Below, piece by piece: positions 1 to 13,500 of a DNA stretch of 64,000 bases. The notes under the pieces were generated by a model. The model was not told where the DNA came from and searched no databases. It worked only from the letters and a program-made list of their open reading frames with translations. Numbering within the stretch: the stretch's first letter is position 1; every line of letters begins with the position of its first letter. This DNA is from Anarhynchus alexandrinus (Eukaryota > Chordata > Aves > Charadriiformes > Charadriidae), in the NCBI GenBank assembly GCA_008711295.1, contig VUYV01000080.1, positions 1,773,165 through 1,837,164 on the forward strand, in the 5' to 3' direction. A program made the position numbers and the translations under genes.

Positions 1-557
1 CAAGCTGTGTCAGCACACAGATAATGGAACCACTAATGCAACCCCACTGAGAAGGCCCTCCAGCAAACCACTGCTTGCCCTCGACCACTCCTCTCCACTG
101 TCACCTGTACCAGCTCCTCAGCCTCGACCCAACAGCATCCTTCTGCTCCCCCAAAACACTGCTGATTCAACAGGAAAAAAGGGATATGATGCAGACAAAC
201 ACACGGCAGGAACTTGTCCCCTTGGTGCTCACAACTAGAAGTTACATGAACTCCCCAGTACCTTGCAGAGCACAAGAAGTTGTGCAAGACACCTCTCATC
301 AGGAAGAGACACAGACCTCACTGCCAAGGAATTTGCAAGCAACCTAAAGGTCTCTACACACTAACAAGGTGCCAAAAATGCAGCAGTGGACCAGACAGGG
401 CAATAAAACAGAGAACAGGATCCATGAGGCTCTGGCACCCTGCCCACTGTGCTGCACACAGCAAGGAAGGCTAGGCAGGGGTGGGATTTGGCACTGGCGA
501 GGGAACGGGTGACTTGTTGGTCTCAGCCCCTGGGCTACTTCCAACCCCCTTGACTCA

Positions 558-1018
<461 letters not shown>

Positions 1019-1389
1019 CCCGCCCGCCCCCAGGGCAGGGGCTGCCGGGTCCCCTCCGGGGGTGCCGGACCAGCTCCCAAACCGAGTCCCCTCCGGTGGC
1101 CGACAGGTGCCGCGCCCGCTCTGAGAGCGCAGGACCGGTCTCCTCCGGGGTGCCGAGCCGCTCCGATGCGGAGACCGGATCCGGTGACCGCAGCGGAGGC
1201 CGCAGAGCTCCTGCTAGGCCGAGTCCCGCTACCCGCCTTCCTCTTCCGGTGCAGGGGGCGTGGCCCGAGGCGCGCCTGCGCAGAGCACTCCGCCGCTCCC
1301 GTTCCCTCAGGGCGCGTGCGCGGCCGGTCCCTCCCCCGCCCCGGGGCGGGCGGCGCATGCGCGCGGCGCCAGCGGCCGCCGGTCCCCGT
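1019..1389. promoter_or_regulatory. CpG-island bidirectional promoter between CNPPD1 and RETREG2
   Basis: This is very GC- and CpG-rich sequence directly upstream of the CNPPD1 ATG, running into the assembly gap at 1390-1549. It lies between two divergent genes, so it is inferred to be their shared promoter, probably TATA-less. A candidate RETREG2 start (ATG at about 1356, followed by Ala/Arg-rich codons) sits just left of the gap, but it cannot be linked to downstream exons because the gap length is uncertain. Confidence 0.6.
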
Positions 1390-1549
1390 NNNNNNNNNNN
1401 NNNNNNNNNNNNNNNNNNNNNNNNNNNNNNNNNNNNNNNNNNNNNNNNNNNNNNNNNNNNNNNNNNNNNNNNNNNNNNNNNNNNNNNNNNNNNNNNNNNN
1501 NNNNNNNNNNNNNNNNNNNNNNNNNNNNNNNNNNNNNNNNNNNNNNNNN
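1390..1549. other. Assembly gap (160 Ns) in CpG island
   Basis: The run of N lies inside the divergent CNPPD1/RETREG2 CpG island and is followed immediately by a G homopolymer. This is the usual signature of a GC-rich dropout. It probably hides part of RETREG2 exon 1. Isolated single Ns elsewhere in the window are at 2748, 30194, 30603 and 40628. Confidence 0.97.
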
Positions 1550-4500
1550 GTGGGGGGGGGGGTAGGCCGCGGGGGGAACGGGCCGACAGCGGGGCCTGCC
1601 CCGCCGGGGCCGGGCGGCTCTGGCGGCAGCCGGACGGCTGTCGGGATGCTGCTCGCCCCGCCCGTGGCGGTGACAGCGGCGTGTGGCCTCTTGTGAACCT
1701 TCGGGGTGGATGGCGATGCCCTCTGGGGTGCCTGCGGTCTGCATCGCTGCATCAAAGCTGAGGGCAGCTGCACCCCGTAACGCTGTGGGATGTGCTCAGC
1801 CAGGAGTACGCGTGCTGTTTTCCTCCGACAAGCATAAACAGGCCCCTCCCCGAGGGGAGAAAGTGCCAAGAGCTTGGGCAGGATTTGCCCTGCGATAATA
1901 AAATGCAGCTGGGCCCAACTGGAGGCTCGCCCAGGCACGTTTCTGGTTAATTTTTGCATCCGTGCTTTATCGGTTCGCTTCACCGGTCAGTAAGCCCCAT
2001 GGCCTCCTGCAGCGGCAGGCTGCCGTGTGGCGTTTTATTTAAGCCTTTCTGCTTGTTAATCTTTCTCTGGAGGGTGCTGATTTTTCGTGTGAAGGCCAAG
2101 GCCACTCAGTTTGGGGGTAAGCGTGTTCCCCATGCCCTGCCTTCCCTTCTTCTCTGCCTCTCGGACAAGGCAGCAGCAGCATGAGGAACCGGGAGTGTGA
2201 GTGGCAGAGCCCAGCTGTGGATGGGAATGAAAAACATCCTGTTTGTTTGTATAAACAGTGAGTCAGTTTTACTGGTGAAAACACTCTCAGCCAGCAGCTT
2301 TCCCAGGAGAAAAGCTCAAAACAGGCTAGGGAAAGAGTTAAACATTGTTTGCAGATGAAATAGGAAGGGACAGACTCTGAAGTCAGAGAAGGGGAGAGTA
2401 TGTCACCAAACAGCCTTTGAAGTCACTCCGAGGCGGCTGCTTAAGTTCTGCTCCCTCATCCATATGATTACCAGAGGCGTACATGGTAGCCAGCTACTTA
2501 AATTGTTTTGGACTTCTCTACCAGCTGGAGAGGTCTGAATGCAGGGCTTTGAAGTTAGGGGGAGGGGGAGAGGCGTGCCATGAGATGGCAGGGGTGGTAG
2601 ACAATGATGGCTAAGGGACTGTGCATAAAAAGGTCGAGGGGAACAAAGAGTGCCCAGAGTATGGGATGGCAGAGAGAGGTTTAAATATCATGGAGAGGGA
2701 GGAATTATTTACGGTCCCATCCTTCAAATGCAATCCATAAATGAGGTNGGGGAGGAATTATTTACGGTCCCATGGAGGATTCAGCATGCATCCTTCAAAT
2801 GCAATCCATAAATGAGGTGGAAGAGGAGGAAATTCGTCCAAAGCTGACATGTTAAGCTACAGAATTGTTGTCCCATGAGAACAGAAAACATTGTTGTTTA
2901 GGTCATTACAGGTCCTGTAAGCCCTTAGAAAGCGTGCAGCTTTCATCCTGTGCTGTCCAGTGAGACAGAACTCTCTTCCAAGTCCTCTGCCCCTCACTAT
3001 GGCTTGATGGGGAGCACAGCCCTTCCCTGCACTGCACAGCAAGATGCTCTCCAACTCTGATCAGTTTGGTGTGTTGGAGATTAGTTATTGGCAAATACTT
3101 GCTGAAGAGGAGCAAGGTAAAACAGCGGGGTGGCTCTTCCTTTCTGGAAAGGAGTTGTCATTAAAGGAGAGAGGATGAATGCATTTTATCAGCAGTCGTT
3201 TCTGGATAGGCTTAAAAAGAGCTTCTCTGAGCTGGAGGGAAGTGCTGATGCTCTTGTTTGGAGGAAAGGAGGAGTGCAGACAGCCACTGCTGGCACAAGC
3301 GCCACCCTGGGACCTTTTGCTGTTCAATCTATATGGAGTGGGGAGATAAAGTCTTTGATGGTGGGATTGCGCGACTATGTGTGAGTAGTATTGTGTGAGC
3401 TGGCATTTGGCTCAAGCCAATGTGTTGATGAGGGACATGAAAGGTTTTACGATAGAGTCAAGTGAGCAACTAAACCATTTAAGTGCTAGGCTCTGATTAA
3501 ACAGGGAGAGGTTTGTAATAAAAGAATAGGCACCTAGAAGCAGGTGCAGGATGTGTTTTGATACTACTTGTGGGTAATGCTGGACCTTGTGATGACAAAT
3601 GGGATGTAAGTTTTCAGCAAACAGACTGATTCTCAACCAGTCTTCTGCTACAGTAATCTGTATTTATGTTAACTAGAGCCTCCACCTTGGGGATTTGGAG
3701 GGACTTGTGCTTGTATAAGGGAGCATAAGGCTTGTTTTACAACCGAAGGAGGAGCTCAGGAGCAGGGTAGCAGAGCGCTGGGAGATGACAGGTAGTCAGC
3801 TGTCTGGTGGTGGGCAAAGGCAGCATTTGAGAATGTGCTGTGGCGGGGGTGGGTGTCTGTGGAGTACAATGCTTGCTGCGGTGTCTGGTAGCAGTTGGAT
3901 GTTTCTGCTCTGCCGTACACTGAGCTGTATCTGTTTGCTCATCAAAAGCAGTAACTTGCTGCCTTTTTCCTGCCTAACAATTTCTTGTTTGATTTCTAGG
4001 TTGTTTTCCTCCACCTCCCTGAGACCCCTCTTTCTCCTCAGCATGTCCCTTCTTGGCATCCTCTTGCTGGAGAGGTGGAAGCCCAGGTTCCTGTTTGATT
4101 TCTCAGGTATGTGATGAATAGCACTGTAGCTAGTGACACAGTTCTAGTGTTACCAGCTGCTGGGCTATGGCCACAGCTGGTCCTTTCCTGGCTTTCTCAT
4201 AGGTTGTGTAAGCCCTGTTCCCACTGGAACTGCAGGCTTTGGTACTGGTGTTGCCTCTTGCCTATTTGTGTCAGAGTATTAGGATGTATACTCATACTCT
4301 GGGCATGGGAAGAGTTGCTCCCGGTGCCGAGAAGTTCTGGGAGCAGCTCATTTTGCGAGTGACTAAGGGGGCCCAGCGAGCTTGTCAGGGAAGCTGATGA
4401 CAGGGATGATGCAGTGTTTCTGCTCTGTCCTTTCTCTCCTGCAAATGTTATGGCGAGAAGATCATTCCAGGTCTGAGCCTATATGGCCAGCTGGGCTGGG

Positions 4501-7500
4501 GCGAGGAAACGGAGAGGTTGAAGTGTATCAGTTTTAGTTAAGTGCAGCGTCGTGGACTTACGCCCTGAAAGAGGCAGAATAGATGAGAGCCACTTCTCCT
4601 TGCGGCAGGTAGCAGAGTGGATGATGAGGTCTGACAGCAGGGACAGTTAGTGTATTGTGCCTGTACTGAACAACATCTGGTCTGCAGCTAATCGGTGAGT
4701 CTGATCACTTGGCTTATCTTTCCCAGTTATTGAAGTGTCTTTGCCAACATTAGACACAAAAGCAACAAGAGGAATAGTCTCACAACGATGATAGGGGTGG
4801 ATTGGCTGCTGTCTGCTTTGAGTGCCTCCTTCATTGAAATTTATTAAATGACTAGACTCAGACCGTGCCTACTGCATCTCCTGCTGCTGTTCAAAGGCAG
4901 TTTGGGGCCCTCCATCCCTGCCCCCCCTACTCTAGGGAGGGTTTCTGAATGAAAGCACCTCTATATGTGTGTTTGTAAGGTGCCCTTTATTTGACCTTAA
5001 AGGGTACTGACTTAAAGGGTGCTTTCACAGAAGTCCTGATAAGATTAGATATGTTTCAGCTGTAGTCTTGAAACTGTTTGCTTTGTGTGGTTCAGGTAAC
5101 TAGGCAGCCAAACTGGACTGGCCAATTTAATTTCCTGCTTATTCACATTGGATTTTTAAGGGAATAATTTAAAGCCAACCCAAAACATCTCACTTGAAAC
5201 ATGTCCAGAAATGCAAAAGCCTGGTGTCCAATACAGAATGGTGTCATTGAGGCAGGTGGGGGTAGAGTTGCTCCAGCAAGTACGAGGCCTGTAAAAGTTG
5301 TGTTATCACAGAAGAAATAGGAAATCCATACTGAAATCAATTTATATGATGCAAAGCAGTGAGGAATAAAAAAAAAAGAAAAACAAACAAAACAACACGC
5401 CGGGGGTTAGGCTCATCCTGTGTCATCAGCTCTGCAAGAAGTCAGTTCACATCCTACTAAGCCACTCCTCAGTGGTGTTCTTCCCCATATTTCACTCCTG
5501 GCTGCTTTTCTGCTGCTAACAGCAAAGAACAGGGACGCCTTTCTGATGTGTCTGGTTAGGTCACAGCCCTGATTTCACCATGGTCCACTGAACCGTGTTT
5601 CCTCAGCCTCTGCAAGGAAGGAGCGGTGCTCTGCGTTCCTGAGGGGCCTCCTGTTGAATTTGCACTGCTGAATACTTAGGGGTTCTTGTGTGGCTCTCAC
5701 TTCCCGCTGAAGCAGAACTGTAGGTTTGTGGCTTTCCTCCTCAGTGCTTCCTGTAAGCCTTTCCAGGAGCTTTTGGAAGTAGGTCAGTACCACACCTTCA
5801 AGAGTCAGCACGTATATACACAAACCTCAGCTTGTGGCAGTTCTGTATGTCTCGGGTGACTGCTTATAACATCACTTCTTGAAGGAATGCTAAAACCTCA
5901 GCGTGTGTTTTGCAGTTACTCACACGGTGTGATCGGGGACGCACTAACAGCAGTGAGATGCACAACCTTTTTAGGTCCTGCATTTTTTCAGCTCCCACGC
6001 AGGATATTTTCTCCATATGTAACCACCTCTACGTGGGGTTTTACTTAAATATTGTTTAAGGACTTAGGAAGCATCTCCACTTTCTTTTGAAATGGGTATC
6101 AAGTAGGGATGTTTTCTGTACTGCTGTTTGGCATCTGTATTTTGGTCAGCGTAGGAGAGTGTAGCGTGGAAGAGCTTTAGCAAAGCCTGCATTGTGATTG
6201 AATGGTGGTAGTCCTTAAAAAGGGCCCCTGCTTTCTAGCTGAATTTTACACACAGATGAAGAATGCCTCTTGAGGAAGTGTTGAAAACCTGTAAGAGCCA
6301 AGGAATCCATCAGCGATAATTTGTCAGTACCAACATGTAACCTAAACTCTTGTGTGGCTGACTGGTCTCCCAGAAGAGTCTGGTGTATGTCAAGTGGTTT
6401 GTATTAGCCCGCAATCCGGTGTGAAATGCCGACAGCAAGATTTCAGCTGGTTATTGATGATCTGAGGCCAGCTGTGAGTGTCCTGCTTGCTGGCTTAGTT
6501 GTACTGTTGCTAGACAGTATTGCAGCGCAGGTTGGAGTTAAACCTTACTGAAGTGAATGTGTCCTGTCAGAAATGCTCTAGGTTTTTTGTGATTGGGCTG
6601 TTTCTCCAACTGATGTAAGACTCCAGTGCTTTGGTATGGCCAGCAGGCAGAGTACTCTACTACAGGAAGCAAGATACTGTTGATTTTAAAGACAGCTTGT
6701 GTTTTGCCAGATAGTTGAAATCACGTGAACACTCTGCAGCCTGCTGAAATGTTCTGCAGCTCCCCAAAGCGTCTCTGAAACCTTCATAAGCAGCAGAGGA
6801 GAATTGTTTCACTCCCTCTGCTGGCATATTTTGGATGGCTTAGATTACTGCAGTCAGTCAGAGAGGAGTAGGGCTCCTGTGACATCCCGCTTGCTGGGTT
6901 GCTGGCACTTCTGTCCAGCAGAGTATAGCAAACATCCCATCACCTCATTTGGTAGCTGGTACAACCAGTATAGCCAGCCATCACAGACCAGCCAGTGCCA
7001 AATGTAATTTATTTGGTGATTTAGTGCAGGTAGTAGATGAGGCTTTGAGACAGAGCTGGATTTCTGTGTACTGCGATTAAGCAGCTTTAGATTCCTGAGC
7101 ACAATAACAAAATACGGCACCAGCGGTCGTGCGAGAGAAGCAACCACCCCATAGGGGTGGAGCTGCGTCCATAATATTCCTTTCTCGCCCCAGGCTCCCT
7201 TTGTGAGCAGTGCTTGCTGGCTGCCTCAGCAGCCATACCCGACAGTCGTGGACAGAGGAGCGGATGGGCAGCCCAGTCTGAGAGCAGTTGACTCCTCTTG
7301 TCAGGCCCGATTACTGGAAATCTGGGTCACGCTCTCAAAGAATCGCCTCCTCCCCTGGGCTGATGGCCTCCCGCTCCACTGCACTGTGCGAGCTGGCTGG
7401 TGCAGTGCCTGCAGCGGTAGGAGGAGTCTGACATACTTGGCCCAGCGTCCTATGTCTTGGAAGAACGGTGGCAAGGCAGCTACAAGCAGTTGCTCTCTTC

Positions 7501-10500
7501 TGCAGCTTGAACTGGAGTCTGAAGTCTCACTGGGTGCTGGCAATGATGGATGTTCACTTACTCTGTGTGTTTCCCTGGGGGTATCGCTGCTGCTCTTGGG
7601 CTTTGCATCTGGCTGATGACTCCAGGGAGGATTCAAACCCCTTTTTGCTCATGTTGCATTTTTCAGCTGGTTTCTAACGATTAGCCTGGACTTTGAACGT
7701 AAACTCTCTTACTTTATTTTAGTCCTGTTTACATGATGACATGCATTGCGGGGGATAGGGTCCCATTGATTTTTAGAACCTCTTGGACTTGGTTTGCTGT
7801 TGGCCAGACAGCATCTAAGATGTATGTGTCTCTACCAGCTTTAGGACAGTAGGCTGACTGGTAGAGGAAGTGTCATGGTTTAACCCCAGCAAGCAACTAA
7901 GCACCACACAGCCGCTTGCTCACTCCCCCCTGGTGGGATGGAGGAGAGAATCAGAAGGGTAAAAGTGAGAAAAGTTATGGGTTGAGGTAAAGACAGTTTA
8001 ATAAGTAAAGCAAAAGCCGCGCATGCAAGCAAAGCAAAACAAGGAATTCATTGACTGCTTCCCATCGGCAGGCAGGTGTTCAGCCATTCCCAGGAAAGCA
8101 GGGCTTCATCATGTGTAATGGTTACTTGGGAAGACAAACACCATCACTCCGAACATCCCCCCTTTCCTTCTTCTTCCCCCAGCTTTATATGCTGAGCATG
8201 ATGTCATGCTCAGCTCAGCTGAGCTGGGGAAGGACTTTTTACTAGGGCATGTAGTGACAGGACAAGGGGGAATGGCTTCAAACTGGAAGAGGGCAGGTTT
8301 AGATTGAACATTAGGAAGAAGTTTTTCACTTTGAGGGTGGTGAGGCACTGGAACAGGTTGCCCAGAGAGGTTGTTGAGGCCCCATCCCTGGAGGTGTTCA
8401 AGGCCAGGCTGGACGTGGCCTTGGGCAATCTGGTCTAGTGGGAGGTGTCCCTGCCTATGGCAGGGGGGTTGGAACTCGATGATCTTCAAGGTCCTTTCCA
8501 ACCTAAACCATTCTATGATTCTATGATTCTATGTGGAATATCCCTTTGGTCATTTGGGGACAGCTGTCCCAGCTGTGTTCCCTCCCAACTTCTTGTGCAT
8601 CCCCAGCCTGCTTGCTGGTGGGGTGGTTGTGAGAAGCAGAAAACACCTTGACTCTGCCTAAGCACTGCTCAGCAATAACGAAAACACCCCTGCATTATCC
8701 ATACAGTTTTCAGCACAAATCCAAAACATAGCCCCATACTAGCTACTATGAAAAAAAATAACTCTATCCCAGCCAAAACTAACACAGGAGGGTAGACCTC
8801 AAGGGGCCTTCACAGCGTGATCAGGGCCTTGGTAAACACAGGAGACTTATAAAGACTGGGTTGCTGGAAGGGCTTTGGTTGAGCCCTGTACATCTCCAGA
8901 CACTAGTCAGCTAGCCAGGACACCCAAATCCTTGGACAGACAGGCTCATGAGTTCCCACTGTCATAGAAATATTCGGGGGTTTTTTTTTCCCTCTATGTA
9001 TCTAAAGGCAGAGCATAATCATATGTGACCTCTGCCATTGAAACACTGCTCCTCTCTTTGGTACTGCATGGAGTAAGTCCCTGTTTGATCATCACTGGAT
9101 TGGGTGCAGAGAGGAATGGGAGAAGCTTTCCCTTGCTCCTATACAGACTGCCAGACCTTAGGATTGTAGTTATATCTGTGCCTGGCACAAAGGGCTGTCA
9201 CGGGATGTGACAGCCCTAAAATTAGATAATTATACACAAGACTGCTATTTATGACTTAATTCCGTGGGAAAGGATAGAGACGTCGGGGAGATCTCTGGCA
9301 TTTGTACACAGCATCCTGCCAGGGACTGTGGTCTGGGCTGATCGGTGAGAAATGCAGCTCAGACCTGCTAGTGCCATGTTGAGCTCTGAGGTGGCAGCTG
9401 AAGCTTTGCCCAGCCCAGGGACAGTGCTGGCAGCCCTCTGTGAATGACAGGGGCTAGGCAGCTGCGCTGGGAATGGCACTGCCCAGGCGGGTTGGGGCAC
9501 CAGGGCAAGCTGTACAATCCCTGCAGTGGAGAGCCCACATGCTAGCAGCAGGGTGCACCTTGGATATGAGTGTTGTGCCACGTGTTTGCCAACACAGGTT
9601 GCAAGGTGTGCTGGGGCGCCCTGAGATCAGCGCTTTGGCTGCTCTGAGTCTCCAGGCACGCTTCACCGAAGTCTGTGCAACTCAAACTCCAAGCCTGCTT
9701 GCCTGAGAGCACGAAGAAGGTCCCCAGGGTGCATCCCCAGCTAAGGATGATCCAGCTCTGCTCTGCTCAAGTGGTAAAAATGTCGGGTTGTATTTTTCAC
9801 TTGGCTGACTAATCTCCTGTGCTCTCTCTACAGCACAGCCATCAGAGGAGCCGGGAGGGGAGAGGTAAGCTCACTGACATGTTCCTTGGTGAGAGGGGAG
9901 AGTGGGGAAGCCTTAATTTAGTGTGGTGATCTCACCTGCCCATTTTGCTGTTGTTGATAGACTGCATGTCTCCTGCTGTGAAACATTGGTAGCAGTTTCT
10001 CCTGCACTTGGAGCTGCTTATCAGCTCCAGAACCACACTTTGCGACTCTGGGGAAAGCTAGTGTTCTTTCAGTAGCAATAAAGCTCAAGTGCTTCTGATG
10101 TTAGGAACTCTCGGATTTCTTCCCTGGATCTGTCCTGAACTATTTTAAGAATCCTCCAGAGAGAAGGAAATCCCCGAGACTGACTTTTGCAGGCCATATG
10201 TGCTGTCTCTGGTGGCATAGCTCGCATCCCGTGCTTGGCCGTGGTTATAGGTCTGAGCAGCACACTCTGGCTACCTCAGACTTGGTGCCATAGAAGGCCA
10301 TGTAACTAGTTCCACCTCCAGTGCTTCTGTCTGTGTGGCTTTGAGTAAACCACTTTGCATCTTGGGCCTGTGGCTCAGGAGTGCTGTGGCATGGTGTGTA
10401 CTGCTGCTGCTTGGCTCAGGTGTTGCTTGGCTCTCTTCCTGATTAAAAGCAAAAAAATATCTCCAAATCAAGTGTCTTCCATAGTTCAGTTGAAGATGCA

Positions 10501-13500
10501 GCCAGTATTGTCCAGCCTTTGCTAGGGATCTCTGCTTCCCAGTGTAGCTGTTCCCCCTCAACAAAACAGACCGTGTTCAAAGATTGTCTTCTTGCTCTTG
10601 TCTGTCTCTAGTGAGGGGGTGACTTCAGGGGCACAACCTCACCTGCTCAGTGTCCCTGAACTGTGCCACTGTCTGGCAGAGAGCTGGGTCACCTTCAGGC
10701 TGTACCTGCAGGAACTGCTACAGTACAAGAGGCAAAATCCTGCCAAGGTAAGCTGGAGATACCTACTCTTCTGTGCAGGGGCTTTTCTTTCCATTACTAG
10801 TGGCCTAGGAGATGGAAGAATGTCAAATCAATATTTTTACATTTCCTATCCCTGTTTAGCATTTGCTGTTCATTCCTTTCATATTTTGTGCTATGGGAAG
10901 CTTAAATAATGAGTAATTTGCTTCCAGTATTTGTAAGCTGGAGCTGAACTTAACCCCTTCTGTGAATGGCTAGCATGCAAAGGAAGCTCTTAGATTGGGA
11001 GTGGGGAGAAAAACGGGAGCCTACAGCCTCTGCCCCTTTGACAGGCTCCATTCAACGCTTTAAGCTGATCCTACCTATTTTGCTATCCAAGATATGGCTA
11101 ACCGAGTCCAAATGCAGCAGTGCTTCTGAGTGGATGGAAACTTGTCGTAAACTATGTTCTGATAGCTGTGATGTGTGTTGTTTGAAAAGGGTTTGTAAAC
11201 AGGAGTTGCCTTAGCATCACAAAAAATGGGACAGACCAGCCACTGGGATTGTATTAGGCTTGCTGGTGTCCAGTGTCCCAAAAGGACTGGGTTTCTATCA
11301 CTGCTGATTACTCCTCTTCTGTTAAAGCACTGTCCCAACTACAGGGAGTAGGACACCAGGACCAAGGTGTCCATAAAGCATGAATTCATTGAGAACAAAT
11401 CCCTTAGAGGGCCCTGGATTTTGTAGACCCTTTCCATTATGAATGACACTCTTCATTGCTGGATTTAGTTGATATTTGAACCCATGCCCTGGCTTGTAAG
11501 GTGTCTGTCCTCACTTCTCCCCCTCCTCAGGAGAATGCAGGACAAGCCCTCAGGGCTGCACCGCTATACTTCCAATTTTTCCAGAGGAGGAAGGTCCTGG
11601 TCTGGTGGGAGCATGGGTTGTGCTAATGCTTCTGCCAGCATAGCAGTGGGACAATGTCTGGTGTCTCTGTCAGGACAGTACGGGTTTCTCTTAAAATGCT
11701 GAGCTCTGCAGGGAAGACTTACTCTAAAATGGCAGTTTGCAATATCCCATCGTAGCCTCAGGGAACAGGATTTACTTCACAAAGAACTGTCTAATAAAGT
11801 TTTAATTAATTTTGTTGGGGTCTTGGGTTACCTTGGTCTTCCTGCGCTTGAACCTCTAATGCTTACAGCTTAACCCAACCAGGCTGTCTGAGTTGTGATT
11901 GTCAGCATCTGAATGTACTCGGTGCAAAGCTGGTATGCTGACTGTGTTAGGAGCATCCCTCATTTTGCTCTAACTGGGTTTCCTGCACTGGTTGCATAGA
12001 TGTATCTCTGCCTCTTGTCACTTCTGTTTGTCCTCTCTCTTCCTTCAGTTCTGCATGAGTGTCTGTTCAGGCTGCCTGATTCTGGCTGTAGTTGGACACT
12101 ATGTTCCAGGCATAATGATCTCCTACATCATTTGTGAGTATAAGCAGCTCTCTCGTCTGACTTAAGCTGAAACATGACCTAACTGTGCTGGTAGAATACG
12201 CTGGTAGAAGCATATTTGTGGTTCTCTTGAGGGGATCTGTGCTCAATGATTAATCAATACAGGCAATGTGCTCCGGGAAGTCTCTTGCTTTAAGTGCGTG
12301 CATGCAGTACAACTACAAAGTCGGGAGAGGGAGCCGTCGCTAAAGCATTGCTTTGCTCTCCTACCCACGGCTGGGGCTGTGCTGGTGAGGTCCCAGAGAA
12401 GCAGAAACCTGCAGTCTCTCATTTCCTAGACTGGGCAAATCCATATCGAGAGACTTGCTAAAGAAGCTGCATGTTTAGCAAATAAGACCTTTTTCACTGC
12501 ATCGTGAGTCCCTGCTAACCCTGAAGACTGTTCAGGTGGTCTGCTGCTAGCACATCTACATATGAGCTGTATGCTGCTTCCCTTATAAACGTTTTGGTGA
12601 TTTTTAGTTTTAACAACCTCATTTCGGGGCCTCTGTTTGCATGTTGGGGCTGGGATGCAGTAGCCGAAGAGGAGGGCTTATGCTTCATCTTAACATAAAT
12701 CCGTATCCTAACAGAGATCTGTTAGGAAAACCTGGTTAATCAAGCAGCTTTGGCATGAGTTAAGAATAGCCATGAATGAGGATTTTAGGCAGAGTCAGGT
12801 AGGAAAGCAAATGCCATTCAACTGCGCTTCCCCGATGCAGTTTCTTGCTGGTGCCCTGTAAAGGGCTGGGTTGTGCTTGGTCTGTCTCTCACACTCCCCG
12901 CATCCTGTTGTCGCAGTGCTCAGCATTCTGCTCTGGCCTCTGGTGGTCTACCACGAGCTGATCCAGAGGATGTACACGCGTTTGGAGCCTGTCCTGATGA
13001 AACTGGACTACAGTATGAAGGCAGAGACACTGCACCACAAGCATGAGAAGAAGAGTAAGGACCCACCTTCGTTCTGACTTTTTCTGGTGCCGTAGTCCCA
13101 GGGTGGAGCCCTAGCAAAGGGACAATGGGAGAGCAGGTCTGCTGCAGGGGAGCAGGGGAAAACAGACTGAAGCTTGAGGGCTATGGGGAGAGCAATTGGG
13201 CAGGTAATCCTGGGAACAGCAAAGGAGAACAACAGGTTACAATTGTCTCTGGGAACCTTGGGCTTCTGGGAAACCTGCGCAATTTCACAGGATAGTAGAA
13301 GTAGTGGGAAACTGATGTATAAATGCATAAAATTCTTTCAGTCTCATGTAAAACCATTCTTCTCTTTCTCGTAGAGCGACAAGGGAAGAGCGAGCCTGCA
13401 GCAGGTGATGAGCCAACAGCAGAGACAGAGAGTGAGAGTGAGGCAGAGCTGTCAGGCTTCTCCCCAGTGGTAAGAGCACAAGTAGCTGTACAGGAACCAA

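Noticed and set aside
5350..5400. A-rich tract in RETREG2 intron 2 as a retroposon tail
   Set aside because: No element body could be recognised upstream and no flanking duplication was seen.
7871..8786. Intact endogenous retrovirus
   Set aside because: Only one LTR is present and there is no internal gag, pol or env-like sequence, so it is a solo LTR remnant.
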